DNA of 64,000 nucleotides, taken from NCBI GenBank assembly GCA_037975125.1, contig JAJQOW010000232.1, positions 1 through 64,000 of the forward strand, in the 5' to 3' direction. This stretch comes from Latrodectus hesperus. Taxonomy: Eukaryota; Arthropoda; Arachnida; Araneae; Theridiidae. The position numbers were made by a program, and so were the translations under genes. Positions 1-13,473 of the stretch are shown here, in pieces. The first letter of the stretch is position 1; the number at the start of each line of letters is the position of its first letter. A model generated the notes under the pieces. It was given only the letters and a program-made list of their open reading frames with translations, did not search any database and had not been told where the DNA came from.

Positions 1-1447
1 CTTTATCTTTAAAAAAAGAATTATATATTCTAAAAAATTACTTCCATTATATTCAGGCACAATACACGTTTACTTACAAAATATAGTATAACATTGATAG
101 CAAAATTCGCTTCTAAAAAAGAAATGGTTATGAATTCATCGAATTTCTGTTTGTTATTTACCATCATATCGTTTAATCTCATTATTAATAGGTGGGTTTA
201 TTTCTAAATATTCGAATCGATTGCTCGAATGTTTAACATAAATACAATAATAATCTTAGAAATTGCTTTTATTTCCTCAAAGGAGTTTTAACTAAAGAGT
301 AAACTGAAAATGTCAGTAAAAAGGTAAAAATGTTCAGGAAAAGTAAAAAAGGTAAAAAAGTTAAAATTAATGGTTTTAAAAATTCAACCCCAATTTGTAT
401 TAACTGATATCTGATCAAAAGAACTAGAACTAAAAACAATAAAGATACAAAAATAATTTAAAATCGTAGATTAAATTTTACAATTTTTTTGCATAAGTAG
501 TGTTTTTAACATATTTTCTAATAAAATCATCTTTTACATAAAAATTCGTTGTTAAATTATTTACTAAAAAAACTCCATTCAAACGTGAATTCAAACGAGA
601 TTTTATTGTATTAATTAGATTAACTAAATCACATAATTTTAAGATATAAATTAATATTCCACACAAAATTCAGCCCACGAAAATAACTACCACTCAATAA
701 CTATTTTAAAATAAAGTAGCCGAAAAAAAAATTACCTGAACCCAAACACTTTAGCCCGCATCAACAATAGATCAAATCAATATAAATTCAAATAGCTGAA
801 TTCGCGAGTCCATGGTTGTAAAGTTGAACGGCGGAATAAAAACGCAATTCACAGACAACAAAAGAGCGGAAATCGGAGTTCACTACCAGAAATATCATCT
901 GAAGCATTCTCTGGATACAAGGAAGACGCTGAGCACGATCCCAATCCACAAGATCTTCCGGTAACAATCGATCAAAAGTCCATCCAACCATATTTCCCCT
1001 CCCCCCTCCACGCACACCCTTCCACTGACAACTCAACCCCCACAAGGTGGGTGGAGAAAGCGAATAAACTTGATTGTCCCAAACTACCTCTTCATATTTT
1101 TTATAGGGCTTGTACTTTCAACAATAGAATTCGAAAAGTAAAAGCTCCATGGTAAAAAAGAAAAAAAATGCAATAAAATTAATAGTGCCAATGACGTACG
1201 TAAATGAATTAAAGATAGCGAGTTTCGTAGGAAATCTCTTAATCAAGAATAAAATCAAATTCTGTATATTTAACTTACGGTTTGGATAGATTTATACAAA
1301 ATAAAGTTAATCACATATAAAATAGAATAAAAATTATTGCATTCAGTTTTTTAACAATAAAAATAATAGTTTCATTAGTCAATAATTTTTTTATTTAAAA
1401 ATGTCATGTATTTGCTATAAAGAACATGAATTGTTTTTAATAATACA

Positions 1448-1449
<2 letters not shown>
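1..1449. other. AT-rich non-coding stretch
   Basis: I see no recognisable gene. A GC-richer patch at about 790-1045 contains a C-rich run near 1000-1015 and is open on the minus strand for 85 codons, but the peptide matches no family I know. It could be an old repeat or an untranslated exon. Confidence 0.5.

Positions 1450-1480
<31 letters not shown>
1450..1480. repeat. (AT)n microsatellite
   Basis: Uninterrupted AT dinucleotide run of about 30 bp, followed directly by GACTACGTCACTG. Confidence 0.95.
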
Positions 1481-1481
<1 letters not shown>

Positions 1482-1554
1482 ACTACGTCACTGTATTACA
1501 ATTCTCAATGGTTTATATAAAATATCCATGACGTCAAATAACGTTTCATCTATG

Positions 1555-1845
1555 TCACATATAATTAATTACGACACTGTATTGAGACGGCGTCGTAAAT
1601 CCGACTAGTGAAAGAATTTGTTGCCTGCCTTCAAATCGCACTTTCCGAGCGGCAGCAAACAAGGCGATGTTCATCATTGAATGTCTGAGACTATTGTCGA
1701 ATTTCATTTTGTTAATAAAATGATTTCTTTTATAAGGACCAAAGTATAGGTTTGAGAAGTCGTTTTCCATTGATTCAAACCATTCACGCATCCACAATAG
1801 AACAGAAGAAAAAGCAAAATGAGAAATACAAGACAAAAAATCCAC
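1555..1845 (-). CDS. Possible coding ORF, unknown product (low confidence)
   Basis: Open frame of 96 codons on the minus strand ending in TGA at 1555-1557. The first in-frame start is GTG, so it would have to be an internal or terminal exon if it is real. A pyrimidine-rich stretch lies inside its first 40 bases. The peptide has mixed hydrophobic and charged segments (for example SMMNIALFAAARKVRFEG) and is less AT-biased than its surroundings. Its C-terminal part loosely recalls the last helix of chemoreceptor families, but it lacks their terminal motif, so I do not assign it. It could equally be a chance ORF or an old repeat. Confidence 0.15.
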   Translation of the reverse strand: MDFLSCISHFAFSSVLLWMREWFESMENDFSNLYFGPYKRNHFINKMKFDNSLRHSMMNIALFAAARKVRFEGRQQILSLVGFTTPSQYSVVINYM

Positions 1846-2998
1846 TTAATGGTTAGCAAAGATAATTTAAATTTAAAAAAAAAATTATTAATTAACAGAA
1901 TTTTAAATTAATATTTACAATGTTATTATTTTTAATTTTGCGCATGAAGGCTAAATTGACCTAGTTCATATTTTAAAGAGGATTATGAACCAAAACGAAC
2001 AAAAAATGCACACATAACCCATAATTCCAATTTCCAAAATGGAGATCAAAAGTCAAAAAATTTGTTGAAATGAACTCCAAACACTGCACTTCAAGAAGAG
2101 GAATAATTTAAATCAAACTGTGATTTCAAAAGGAAACAAAAACTGGTATAGATTTATTGTAAACTTAATTGTAACATAATACAATATCATTAATCTCTTT
2201 TTAAAATAAATTTTAAAATGAATATTTCTCAACATGCCATGAACTTAAAGTAAATACTCAATATAGTGTAAGAAATTTTAATTTTTTTTAAACTTTTAAA
2301 AAAAACTTTAAACAATATTAACATTTTATATATAAAATAAATATATAATAAAGAATTTTTTCAATTTTTTTTAAAAGAAAAATTTTAAATTTCTGAATAA
2401 AGTAACACTACATGAAAAACTATTCGAATCATTTGTGAATGATGGTTTGACATTATCTAGACAAATTAAGTTCCATTTCATTTAAATTTATTCTACATAT
2501 ACGTTGTTGTAAGTTAAATAGTTTTCATTAACTTATTGATGGTGATAACTATTTTAATCAGAGAAATTAATAATTTTTTTTATGATAATACCATATTTAT
2601 TAAAAAGATTCATATTTTTTATTGAATGGAATTACGATACTGTTAAGAACATTTTTGGAGAAAAAAAATTTAATTTTCCGAAAAAAATATAAATATATAT
2701 TTTGGAAGTTTATTATTTTTTTATGAAAATAATTTTCACAATTTTGAAAAAAATTGTTCTTAGAATTTTTTTTCTTTGAAAAATTGGCTTAAAATAAATT
2801 TTTCATCGACTGCAGTGAAAAAAAAATAATTATATAATCATATCAATAAAAATGATCGTTTTTTAATGATAAAATCTTCGAATTTTTCAATAATTTGGCA
2901 TATTAACCTTTTAAGTTTGATGAATATGGCATTCGATAAGTCAAACACAATTCATTTACTTTATAAGTTATACTTTTGTAACTTGTACTATACATTTA

Positions 2999-2999
<1 letters not shown>
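1846..2999. other. AT-rich non-coding stretch
   Basis: Very AT-rich with many A and T homopolymers. No gene, RNA or repeat family recognised. Confidence 0.5.

Positions 3000-3055
<56 letters not shown>
3000..3055. repeat. (TA)n microsatellite
   Basis: Pure TA run of about 28 units. The overlapping tyrosine-isoleucine ORF is an artefact of this repeat. Confidence 0.97.
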
Positions 3056-3057
<2 letters not shown>

Positions 3058-5165
3058 CATTTACTATGAATTTTTTATTATTTTAAAATAACCATTATTA
3101 TTTTAAAATAAAGTAATACATTTCTACAAACTCTTTTTAGATAATGAAACACTGTACATTTATCTTTTGCATGAAACAATACAAAATATGTCCTCACGAA
3201 TACAGCATTTTATAAATGCTATCAAAAATATTATATCACTAGAAATTTAAAGAAAAATATATATACACCTTTCAGCCTTTGAACAAAAACAAACTTTTTG
3301 TAAAAGCTTACAGAACATTTTAACTTGAATAGGATAGTAAAATTATTTGCCAAGAGGGTTAATTTCCATAAACTACGTGATTAAAAGAGAAAGAAATAAT
3401 ATTGGAGTACGTGTAAAAAGAAACAAAAAATACATAAATATAGGAATAGTATATTGCATATAGAAAATAAATAAGATTCTGTTGCGTATTTATGTATTAC
3501 ATTCTCAAATTCAAATTATATATAAATAAGAATAATTTTAAAAATAGGTAGTCTGTGTCTACTCATGTATAATAGCAGAATCCATCGTAAAATAATTTTA
3601 CAAAATAATAATACTAATTAAAAATTATCAAATGGACGAAAAATTATAAGATGCCATATCAACAGATTCGAGCATTTATCTCTAATGAAAGTATTTATGT
3701 AATTTGTGGATTTCTACGAAATACTGATTACATAAAATGAAGGTGGGAAATTTAAATACATCGGTAAGAGTGAGTTATCCTTTGAGGAAGAGTAGTAAAG
3801 AAAAAAAATGCCACATTAATTAAGGTAAAATAGAAATAACCGAAATAACAGCAACCAAATGAACACAGAAATAAAATAGAAAGATTTAGAATAATAAGTT
3901 ATATGAAAAGGCAGATACCCTATGAGGTAGCAGCAATTTTATAAAATTAAGCACCATAAAATTTACTCATTATGCTGCATAGGGTACAGAATGGTAAACT
4001 GTTTGGAGATCTTTAAAACAAAAGGGTAAAATTTTGGCAATTTAAATTTACATTTTAAGGTTCATAGAAACTTAGAATTAGTAAAGAGCCCGGCTTTGAT
4101 CCCCACAGTTGTTAATCTTTACTGAATGAGAAATAGATAATGCGCTGCAGCATGCTTGTTTGTTCGGAGTGTGTCACTGGATGTTTTCCAAGTTTTCTCC
4201 TTTGTGATAGGAATACGGCTTACTATCCATGGAAAATCTTCCCGAAAAGCAATTTATGTTATGGACATTAAAATCCTTATACGAGCTTTAGGCTGTCCAC
4301 TAAGAATATAACTTAGACGAATCAGCGGTCATGGCCAAGTGGTTACAGTCCTGGATTAAAAAACACAACACAAATTGTCCTCACGGAACATTAAGAAATT
4401 TTTAGAATTGGATTCATCATTTTAATCACTAATGTAAAAATGGCTGGGTTTGGAACCTACTCATAGATTAACTAATTTTTCATTTATATATTTAAAAACT
4501 ACAAATCAAAATAATTGTAGAAAGACATTATTTGGGATCCTTTTTGAAAATAAGATACTGAAATTATTAGAAATATCCCCCAGTTTATAAAATCTTAAAA
4601 ATACAGCTTATAATCCAAAAATAAAAGTTATAGAAGCGAAAATTTATAAGTATGATGCGAATAAAGGCAACAAATATTTTCCCCTGATTTAAAATTATCT
4701 GACTCATGCAGAAATACTGAAAAATAAATTTCATTCAAAGCAGTACAAAATATTTCATACATACATTTTAAATCTAAAATAAAATTTTATCAAAATACAT
4801 TTCTTTCTTTTTAAGAGGAAAGAAAATCGTAGTTATAAACTTACTTTATAAAATATGATACTATCAAAAAAATTTCAGGCTTAGACTTATCGATTGATAG
4901 CACTCTGATAGTGAACAGTATATACAGAAAAATAATCCCTATAAGAAATTCACAGTAAGAGATGTCAGTATTAATACACACTGTTTGGCGCATTTTCGCC
5001 AGGATAAAAAGAATCATCAAAACGCGGCTTTAAAATGGCGACAACACGCTTTCCAAAATCGGAAGACTAAAATGAAATACGGCGGAAGGAAAACCCAATA
5101 CTTTATCGAAACATGAAGTGAAAACGGGAAATACAATATACAAAAAGTTTTAAAATCTCACCGTT
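3056..5165. other. AT-rich non-coding stretch with a possible decayed tRNA-like SINE
   Basis: No gene seen. At 4325-4362 the plus strand reads like the 5' half of a serine-type tRNA, with an A-box-like TGGCCAAGTGG (about 4334-4344). A weak B-box-like GGTTTGGAACC follows about 105 bases later. The spacing is too long for a tRNA, so at best this is a broken tRNA-derived SINE. Confidence 0.3.
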
Positions 5166-5300
5166 CCTTCTTTCGCAAGCGAATCGTTCGCGACACCACA
5201 ACAAGATGACGCAAGACCAGGCGAACGAAAGGAGGTAGAGGCACAGATATAAAAATGGTAAATTACGAGGTATCGGGATTTCAGCGACCTTGAGTTAGGC
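5166..5300 (+). promoter_or_regulatory. Candidate CpG-containing TATA promoter region (speculative)
   Basis: A locally GC- and CpG-richer patch includes GCGAATCGTTCGC, a perfect 5-bp-arm palindrome around 5178-5190. A TATAAAA-like motif lies at about 5249, and an initiator-like TTTCAGCG lies about 30 bases further on. No open frame follows that would show a gene, so this is only composition plus two short motifs. Confidence 0.15.
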
Positions 5301-7739
5301 TCCTTTCAACTTTTTTAGTGAATTTGATGCGGAAGAGAATTCACTTTTCCCCTCAAGTATAAACATTTTCAAGCTTTCTTCTTTTTTGTGTGATGGCTTG
5401 TCTCACTTTTCTCCATTGGTTTCTCAGTAAATTACAATCGAAGACAATTTACAGCATTAAAAGCGTTATCTTCTGGCCGTTCGAAGACTATAAAAATCTG
5501 AAATATCACAATTACTAAAAGTGAATTCACAGTGCCACTGATAGCAGAATGAATCTGAAAGGTTTCTTAAATTTAGGAGGTTTCCAATCAAATTCTTCAA
5601 ATAATAATAATGATTGTAAGAAATAAGCATAGCCAACAATGGTATTATTAGAAAGGAAATGTGAAGCTAATAGTAATCGTTTTATGGCAATGTTTTTCCA
5701 CACAAAATATCTTTATTCATTAACATTGAAACATCAGACATAATTTAAAAATTAATTTTGTGGTCGTTTAGAAAATATGGTTCCACGTAAATTTTAACAG
5801 ATTTATATTTACGTAATTTTGCTAGACATTAAAAGATAAGTTACTACCTAAATTTTGAAAAAAATAGTAGTTTTTTTAATCATCAATAGGATATAAGAAA
5901 CTCCAAAAAAAAATGACTACTTTTACCTTGCCTTATAGGTAATAACACCTGCATCCATTTGAGGGAAAAAAATAAAAATGTTTTTATTAGCTAAGGAATA
6001 CAAAAGGTCAGAAAGGAAAATTATACGTGTTGAACTCCTCAATAGAACTGAGGATTTAAAAAAAAAGCTCAAGTTAAGGAAAAACAATGTGTTTTCGATA
6101 AATGTGTGTAAAAATGGAACTTTAAAAATACAATTTTATTTAATAGTTCATATTTTCTAACACTGTTAAAGAGGTCTAAAGTTAATTAAAAAGTGTCTTA
6201 ATAGAAAAACATTGAGATTATTAAATTAAATTATTAAGTTAATGAAATTAATCTGATTTTAAATTTTAATAGAAATCGTTCAAGTAGAAATCGAAATCAA
6301 CTTATAAATAAAAAGTACTTCCATAACAAGAAGAAAAAAAATAAAAATAAATAAACAGACACAAGCTCATTTAAGAAAAATTATGAAAATCGAAGTTTGA
6401 TATTTAAATAAAATTTACAGCGCACATTCTTATTTCACACGTAGAAAACTTATCAAAAATAGAACTGCTTTTGAAATACAATTTTTTTTTCCGATTCCAA
6501 TATTGTAAGCATCAAAAGTTTGTTGGCTTTTTCTGAGTTCATGCACAAGAACAGGTTTTACGATCTTCATAATAGAAGATTAGGTCAATTTGTCATTTTG
6601 AATGAACATGTGTTTACGTACAGATTTTACTTGAAGTAAATGACAAGCTGTCACTTAAAATGCGCCAATAACATCCTAACGGTACTTGAGAAATAAGTTT
6701 GGGAATAAAAAAGTTGTAAAAATGAACAAAATATGAAAGAAGGCAATCTAAACTTCGCGGAAAAGAATTTCAAAACAGCAAAGATATTCATTCTCTTTTA
6801 CAAAATTTAAAACTTAGCAATCCCTATAATATTTAAATTATAGGATTCGAAAGATTTACGATGGTAATTGGTACAATTATTTCAAATCCTGGCACTAATA
6901 ATCATAATATTAAGCCGTTATGTATTTATATAGACATGTATTTGTTTATATAAATGTATAGAGTAAGGATTTCGAAAACACAAGAAATGTATAAAAATTA
7001 TAAATTTTAAATCTATAGCACTATCAACTATGCTAGGCATTCATATAAGAGTAGACAATCATATATCTAAATACAAAATTAAAGAAATTCTAAATTCAAG
7101 CTATACAAATTCTTATTTCAATGCCTTTTTAACCTATAAATTTATTTTATTGAAAGCGATTATAAAGGCATAACAATATACATAGTTCTTAAAAATAAGA
7201 AAGGAAAAAAACCTATAAAAATAAAACAAATACTTCCTAAATAAGTCATTTCATATAAATTTGAATCCCTATTCAGTAAAAAAAAAGCTGAATGAAACTG
7301 CATTATATAGACTAGCATTAACTGCAGTTAAAATGAGTGACACTGCTGTTGGAAAATGTATTTGCGATAAACATTAAAATGTACACTTCAGAGAAAAGTA
7401 CCAGATTTCTAGAAATAAAAGGAAGTCTGGTGTTAACTAATTCCTAGCTATAAATTTCAGGTATCATTTATCCGAAGAATCTCGATAGAGATTTATTGGA
7501 AGACTGGAGCAGAGTTACACAGAATTAATTAGAAGTTTAAAATGTATAGATTACAGACTTCAGCAACAGTTTCAAAATATTATTTTGCTATCCAAAATAT
7601 GAAATTAAATACGATTATCGCTGTATTCCAATACCTGTAACGTGGAAGTCAGAATTAAAGTGTAAATACAGTACAAATTAGATCCTACTAGAGGTCTACT
7701 AAGCTTGAGATATCTAACAAAAATCTGTAGGTATGTATA

Positions 7740-7740
<1 letters not shown>
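5301..7740. other. AT-rich non-coding stretch
   Basis: No gene, RNA gene or repeat family recognised. The 60-codon frame at 5978-6160 is lysine/asparagine-rich and looks like chance. Confidence 0.45.
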
Positions 7741-7774
<34 letters not shown>

Positions 7775-7830
7775 TATATATATATATATATGATATATAT
7801 ATATATCATATATATATATATATATATATT
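7741..7830. repeat. Compound AT-rich microsatellite
   Basis: (TA)n runs interrupted by ACTATA, TGATAT and TCATAT. The GATATATATATATC part is itself palindromic. ORFs on both strands here are repeat artefacts. Confidence 0.95.
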
Positions 7831-10760
7831 GAACGATGGCCAAGAATGTAGTCGATATTTGTTTGGCACCCTCATTTCCATGATACATAATTTGACAAGC
7901 ATAGAGCCTATCAACAGCATTTTCTGTTTGCATTAAATATAATTAAACAAGACTGATTTTTGAATCAACAGGGCTTTCACAACTATAAGACAAGCTGTGC
8001 TTTGTTTGTCATATACAATCATTTTTTGGACATGATAATTAATTCAACAGGCACGTACAAAGTGAATTTTCGAATTCTTACAAACATTCTTTAACCCAAA
8101 GTGCAAGTCGATCTCACATATTAATAGCGACACCACTAGCCATTCACGAAACACAGCTAATCAGCACAGTTAGCTAGTAAGAAAATATCCTCTTAAAAAT
8201 ATTGTGTCCACACTATCAGTGATATTTAATTTTCATTACCAACGGGAGAGGCATCAAGCCATTACACAATTCCTCAATCAGTTTATACCTAAGGCGGTTA
8301 GTGCTTACTCAAGAGGGTATGTTTTATGTAAGTCAACATATCTATTCAACCTGCAGATCAATGAGAGGTCAACTCATTCTTAAATTTTATTTAAGAATGA
8401 GAGCGAATCGGTCTATAACAGTTATAACATATTTATGTGAATTAGATAAGACATCGAAGATGCGAATATACCTAAAATATTCGTAAATCGCGATAGATTG
8501 ATTTAAAAATACTTACACAAAAGAAAACACATCAGTATTGATATTTCTTTAGATGGATATGTTGACCACTAACTTTTTTTAGATAGAATCTAGAACACTT
8601 ACATGGATAACGATGATCCTTATAGCTGTTATGCTAGTATAATAGGTGATGATATTTCTACTATAGGACACAATATTCTATAGGACTTTTCTACTAAAAA
8701 GCACGACGCATAGTAACAAATACCTTTAGCAGCAAAGAAATCAGATACGCGAGTGGTTAACTGGATAGATAGAGATGATTATCAATGAGTAATTTAGAAC
8801 AAAAAGTGTTCGAAAACATGTCCCCCTTCCCCGGGGTACATTTATTAAGTTCTTACTGCCATACCTGCTGCATTGCAGGAATAATATTTCTCACATTTAT
8901 ATGAGCGGATAATACCTATAATCGATAGCATAGTGTTATCACTATACGTGCGTTTTTCAAAATAAAAATACTCCATTTTGAAGACAAGTTTTACCAACCA
9001 TATTGTAGAATTTCATTTGTTAATTTCATATTTTTGCTAATTTTTAAAAACATCTAGTAATTGTAATTTATTTAATTATCATTTTACACTTTAATATTTA
9101 TATTATATTATGTGTTTCGATTTCTTTAAACTCTACTCATGCCTTTTTCAGAATTACAATGTTTGTGTCTTTTTCTTCAAATTTTGAAAATTAATTTAAA
9201 TGAACTCGCATAAAAAAAACAGGTTTAGAATCTATGAAAACTGATTTATAAAGATAAATTCAAGTTTTATTACTCAGGATAATTTCATCAATAGTTCTAA
9301 ATTAATGTTCTGGACAATGAAAGCAATTCAATTATCATAAAGAAAGCTTTAGTAATTATTAATCATTTAACAATAGAAAAGCTAATATATACAACTGTTT
9401 TAAAAATTTACAAATCTAAAATGGCAGTCTAAAACCTGACATCCATCCCGAAAAAGATTTATTTTTGAAAACTTTTTTTTTTACTTTCAAGGGGATAAAA
9501 AATCAAATTTTAGCTAAATATTCAAACAATTATCAGACAGTCATAGATAAATTTTTAAATAAAATAATTTCTTCAATTTTTAAATTAAACTTTGTTCTAA
9601 TTACTAATAATTTTTTAAAATTATTCTTTAAAGCAAAACTTGAAGTGTTTGAGGGATTATTTGATTAATTATTTGGCAAGAAATCGCAACATAATCTTTA
9701 ATTTGCCATATGAGTAATAAATATTTCATTGTCATTCTATTTCCAGTGAAATAATTCTAATTAATAGTAAAAAAATATTTATTTGCAGGTGGTGAGCATT
9801 TAATATTGTAGCCAAATACTTTCTCACTTTCTTATTCAGCAAAATATATATTTATTTCCTTTTATACTTCATTAGTATTCTCCCAGTTTTTCTCCTTAAC
9901 TTTCGATTTTGAAATTTTTACTACTTCTTTTTACTTATATTTTTCAAGTTAAAGAGCTAATTTACTAATATTCATAACTTGATAATTTTCTAACCGTATA
10001 TTATGCGAATCACACAAGCACTAAAACTTAATAATCTCTATTTTTATATACATATTTTATAACTTTATTTTTTTTATTATTTATTAATTTTCCTAAAATT
10101 TTTGTGGAAAATTTGAATACTTGAATAAAAAAAAAAGAAAATTAATTTTTTTGACAGATATCAATACTTATTTTTTTATATTAGCAATAATAAAACTAAA
10201 GTTTAAATTCTTAGATTTAAAATATATAAAAAATAAAAAGAGCATTTGTTATGATTGTGAAAAGGAAATTCTCGCGTATGACAATAACACTACAAAACAT
10301 TGAATTATCTAAGTTTCTTTTCGTAAGCGTTTTCATTTTCCTACTTCCTAGTTAAGAGATAACAGAATCATATCATTGTGGTGGATCATTTTTACTCCTT
10401 ACTTTAAAATATTTTTATTTTTTGTTTGATGAAAATTTCTGAAAATTGGTGGAATGTAAGGTAGAAAAATCTGAAAATTCAAAAACATGCAGGAAATTAA
10501 GAATTTCGCGGAAAAATGAAATGAATTGGCAAATTTATGCGACCTCATGTAGAAACCAAACTTTAAAATGAACAAAAACGAGATGTTAATATAAAGAAAA
10601 ATCTGAAATTAAATTTAGTTATTTCAATTAAGTTTCACATTAAAAAATATACAGCGCGATAAAAACTTCAAAAATAAAATTAATATATTGGGGGGTGCAT
10701 AAGATCATTACATTTCCTTACCCGTTACATCACTGTTCCAAAAATATTTTTACATGAATT
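7831..10760. other. AT-rich non-coding stretch
   Basis: No gene recognised. Short ORFs at 8301-8486, 9465-9668 and 10121-10303 have the Lys/Asn/Ile/Phe bias expected from AT-rich DNA and no family resemblance. Confidence 0.45.
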
Positions 10761-10764
10761 TTAG

Positions 10765-11125
10765 TTAATTTGAATATCGAGGGAAATGAACAGGCGGACT
10801 CCCTCGCCAAGGAGGTTAGGAATGTCAACCCCCTCCCACGACTACCACTTGCTTCGATGCAAACGCCGTCGCAAAGCATCAGCTCTGCGGGGGACTACGG
10901 AAAAAATGGTGCCTACCGGAGCTTAATTATGACCGTGGTATCACCTCTACCATCAGCAGAATGCGGACTGGGCACATGAGGGGTATGAAAACCATGCTCG
11001 ACGGATCTAGAACCTACGCAGAATGCAGACACTGCACTGGAGTGACAATTTCGGCTGGACTCGCCGGTTTGTTGAGGTTCCTAGGATCAAATGATCCTCA
11101 CCCTCTCTTTTAGCTGGTCTGATGT
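10765..11125 (+). pseudogene. Decayed LINE ORF2 C-terminus (RNase H tail and following domain)
   Basis: Remnant of the 3' coding end of a non-LTR retrotransposon. The first frame reads IEGNEQADSLAKEV, the end of the RNase H domain (GN..AD.LAK) found in LINEs of the I/R1/LOA type. A frame change near 10835-10860 moves the reading into another frame. That frame continues through KKWCLPELNYDRG, ITSTISRMRTGHMRGMKT and YAECRHC to about 11040. The ITS.I.RMRTGH signature is the conserved block after RNase H in such LINEs, and CRHC looks like the start of the usual Cys/His cluster, whose later residues are missing. There is no upstream reverse transcriptase in the window, so the copy is 5'-truncated. 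Composition is clearly GC-richer than the flanks. Assignment to a LINE is good; the clade is uncertain. Confidence 0.75.
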
Positions 11126-11562
11126 GTAGCTATATAGCTGTTTTCTGTCTGGCTCTATTAGGGTTCAGTAATTTTACCTATGGGGGCGGAGCTTAAGTTA
11201 TTCTGGTCAGAGTTTATTCTCTGCTGCCATGTTTGCATGAGTTTATAGAATTTGCTAAAAGTCTGTGAGTAGTTAAATTTAAACTGCATTATTTAGTAAA
11301 GTTTGTGAATTATTGAGATATTAATTTTTGCACAAGTGCGCTAATATTAAGTTAGTAAAAGTAGAAACTGAAAATCGTGGAAAAGTTGCTGATTCCTTGG
11401 CTCTGATTGGCTGTTTAATCTGGCTGTCAGCCCAATTTTGAATTTTTGCCATTTTGGCGCTCTTTTCCTGTGTTAGTAAATTTAAATAATGTAAATATTG
11501 TTAGTAAAATGTCCTAGAGTCTTGATTAATTTAATTATATATATTTTTTTTTCCATGTGATT

Positions 11563-11566
<4 letters not shown>
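11126..11566. other. GC-richer flank of the LINE remnant
   Basis: No open frame. It contains ATGATCCTCACCCTCTC just after the LINE stop and could be 3' UTR of the LINE, but no element end is visible. Confidence 0.35.

Positions 11567-11617
<51 letters not shown>
11567..11617. repeat. (AT)n microsatellite
   Basis: Pure AT run of about 50 bp. Confidence 0.95.
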
Positions 11618-11619
<2 letters not shown>

Positions 11620-12110
11620 ATATTATATAATTTTTTTTATTTATTTTTTTTAATCTGAATAAAGAAAAGATGTAAATATAAGGAGTTAGAGTGTTAGTTA
11701 GGTTATTGCACTTGTTCTATTTGTTTGAGCATGAGGCAGATTGGGGCAGAATCTAAGTAAAGAGCGCGCGCGGGGTCTAAATATATTAATGGGGAGATTT
11801 GCGTCGTAAGACGGAAGTCCAATAATTGTTGTATTATTTGTTAGGTGAGCTTTATTATACATGTTTTTCATAATTTGACTGCACAGGAGTTGCGCTGGAT
11901 CCGAGGCTTCTCTTCAACTGCATCTCTGTTGCCTCGACCCTCTTCAGAATCGACCCCAACTGCTGCCATGACACCGGAAAAAGCTGAAGGTGTGGCAAAG
12001 GGCAGTGCTCCATCCCTTTGGTCCCATATGACTTTTCTTTTTTAAACCTTTTCTTTTTTTTTCTTTTTGCACTTGTCGCACGACAGCAACAACAACAGTT
12101 AAATTGAATT
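11618..12110. other. GC-richer unclassified repeat-like region
   Basis: Balanced base composition, with GAGCGCGCGCGGGG at about 11761-11774 and a stretch 11885-12020 that looks like dispersed-repeat sequence. It ends in a T-rich run and then AGCAACAACAACAG, reminiscent of an (AAC)n retroposon tail. The short ORFs on both strands (11845-12045 plus, 11944-12129 minus) are unconvincing. Confidence 0.3.
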
Positions 12111-12389
12111 CTTTCATCTTCTTTATCATTGTTATGAAAATAATTTTAAAAGTCTACACACACTGTATGTTATACACAAAATTCGATAAATTCTAGCAAT
12201 AAACTTAATGTCTTTCCCATTCCTTGATTCAAATGGGAAGCAGCATTTTACAGGAGAACCGGAGAAAAGCATTGAGAGCATTCTGGAATTGACCATTCCA
12301 TAAGGAAGTAGATGAAATAAAAAAATATCAGACCATCAAAATCCCAAATTATACTCTGATTACTACGTATCCTAATAATTGGCATCATC

Positions 12390-12885
12390 ATCTAAGAAAG
12401 GGGAGAGGTTTTGGGAATGTGAGAGATTTTTCTCATCCTATAGCTCATTCCATTCTCATCCCCTAGCAATAATTTTGAAGTTAGTCAAAATATTTATTCT
12501 AGTTTTATAGAACATTATGCGGAATATAAGAGAAAAGGAGAGTGAGAGAGATTTTGGGAAAGGGATTTTTCTAAATCTCCATGTGCACTTCCCGTCAATA
12601 ATGCAAAATACTCCCAAATCCCAAAATATTCATTTTTGTTTCATGGCTAATTATGCAGAAAAGGGGTTTAGGAAGGTGAAAGGGATTATCTACTTCTAGT
12701 TCATTTCCCGTCAATAACTTTTAAATTATCTGCAATGTTTTAGTTTAATGGGATAATAAGCGAGACATGGATTTTGGGAATGTGGGAATAAGGATTTTTC
12801 TCCATCTCTTAATTCATTTCTCATCCATAACTATGAAATTAGACAAAGTCTTGGTTTAGTTTTATGAGAATTAATTTTATGAAGA
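12390..12885. repeat. Degenerate tandem repeat, 4 units of about 106-143 bp
   Basis: Units begin with a TTTTGGGAATGTG-like block at about 12409, 12552, 12666 and 12772. They continue with AGGGATTTTTCTCCATCT, a TTCATTTCCCGTCAATAA block and a TTGGTTTAGTTTTATG block. Units are diverged and of unequal length, so this is an old array. Confidence 0.7.
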
Positions 12886-13402
12886 CATCAATTCGTAAAT
12901 ATTTGATTTTTCTTTAATGAAATATTTTTTTGTGATAAATATAATAAAAAACAGAAATAAATTATTATTACATATTGTGATTCAATGGTCTTTTGCAGAT
13001 TAAAGACGCAAAACATTAAAATTCTAATAAATCAGACAATAATTAATTATCGATAGTTAGAATTTAACTGACTGTTAAAATCATTGTAAACAAATAAGTA
13101 ATAATTTTTTTCTAATAATATCAATTCTCGATATTTTATTCATTTCTGACATTTACAGCAAAAACTAAACTTTGAAAACTACACCATATTCCAATCCTAA
13201 ATGTTTTCAAATATGAAAGCAAAATAAGTAATCGAATTCAGAATCTGTAGAAATCTGAAGCAGAACAACAACGACAACAACAAAAGCTATTTGAGCTGTT
13301 TAGCATAAAAAAATTTGTAAATGGAGAAAGATGTAAAATACTTTTAAAAAGATACAAATATAGGAACACAGTTTTTCGAAAATACAAATAAATTTCTTAA
13401 AA

Positions 13403-13403
<1 letters not shown>
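12886..13403. other. AT-rich non-coding stretch
   Basis: Nothing recognisable beyond simple AT-rich sequence and a short (CAA)-like run near 13266-13281. Confidence 0.45.

Positions 13404-13471
<68 letters not shown>
13404..13471. repeat. (AT)n microsatellite
   Basis: Pure AT run of about 67 bp. Confidence 0.97.

Positions 13472-13473
<2 letters not shown>

Noticed and set aside
4325..4455. Serine-type tRNA
   Set aside because: The A-box half is tRNA-like, but the candidate B box is about 105 bases away and weak.
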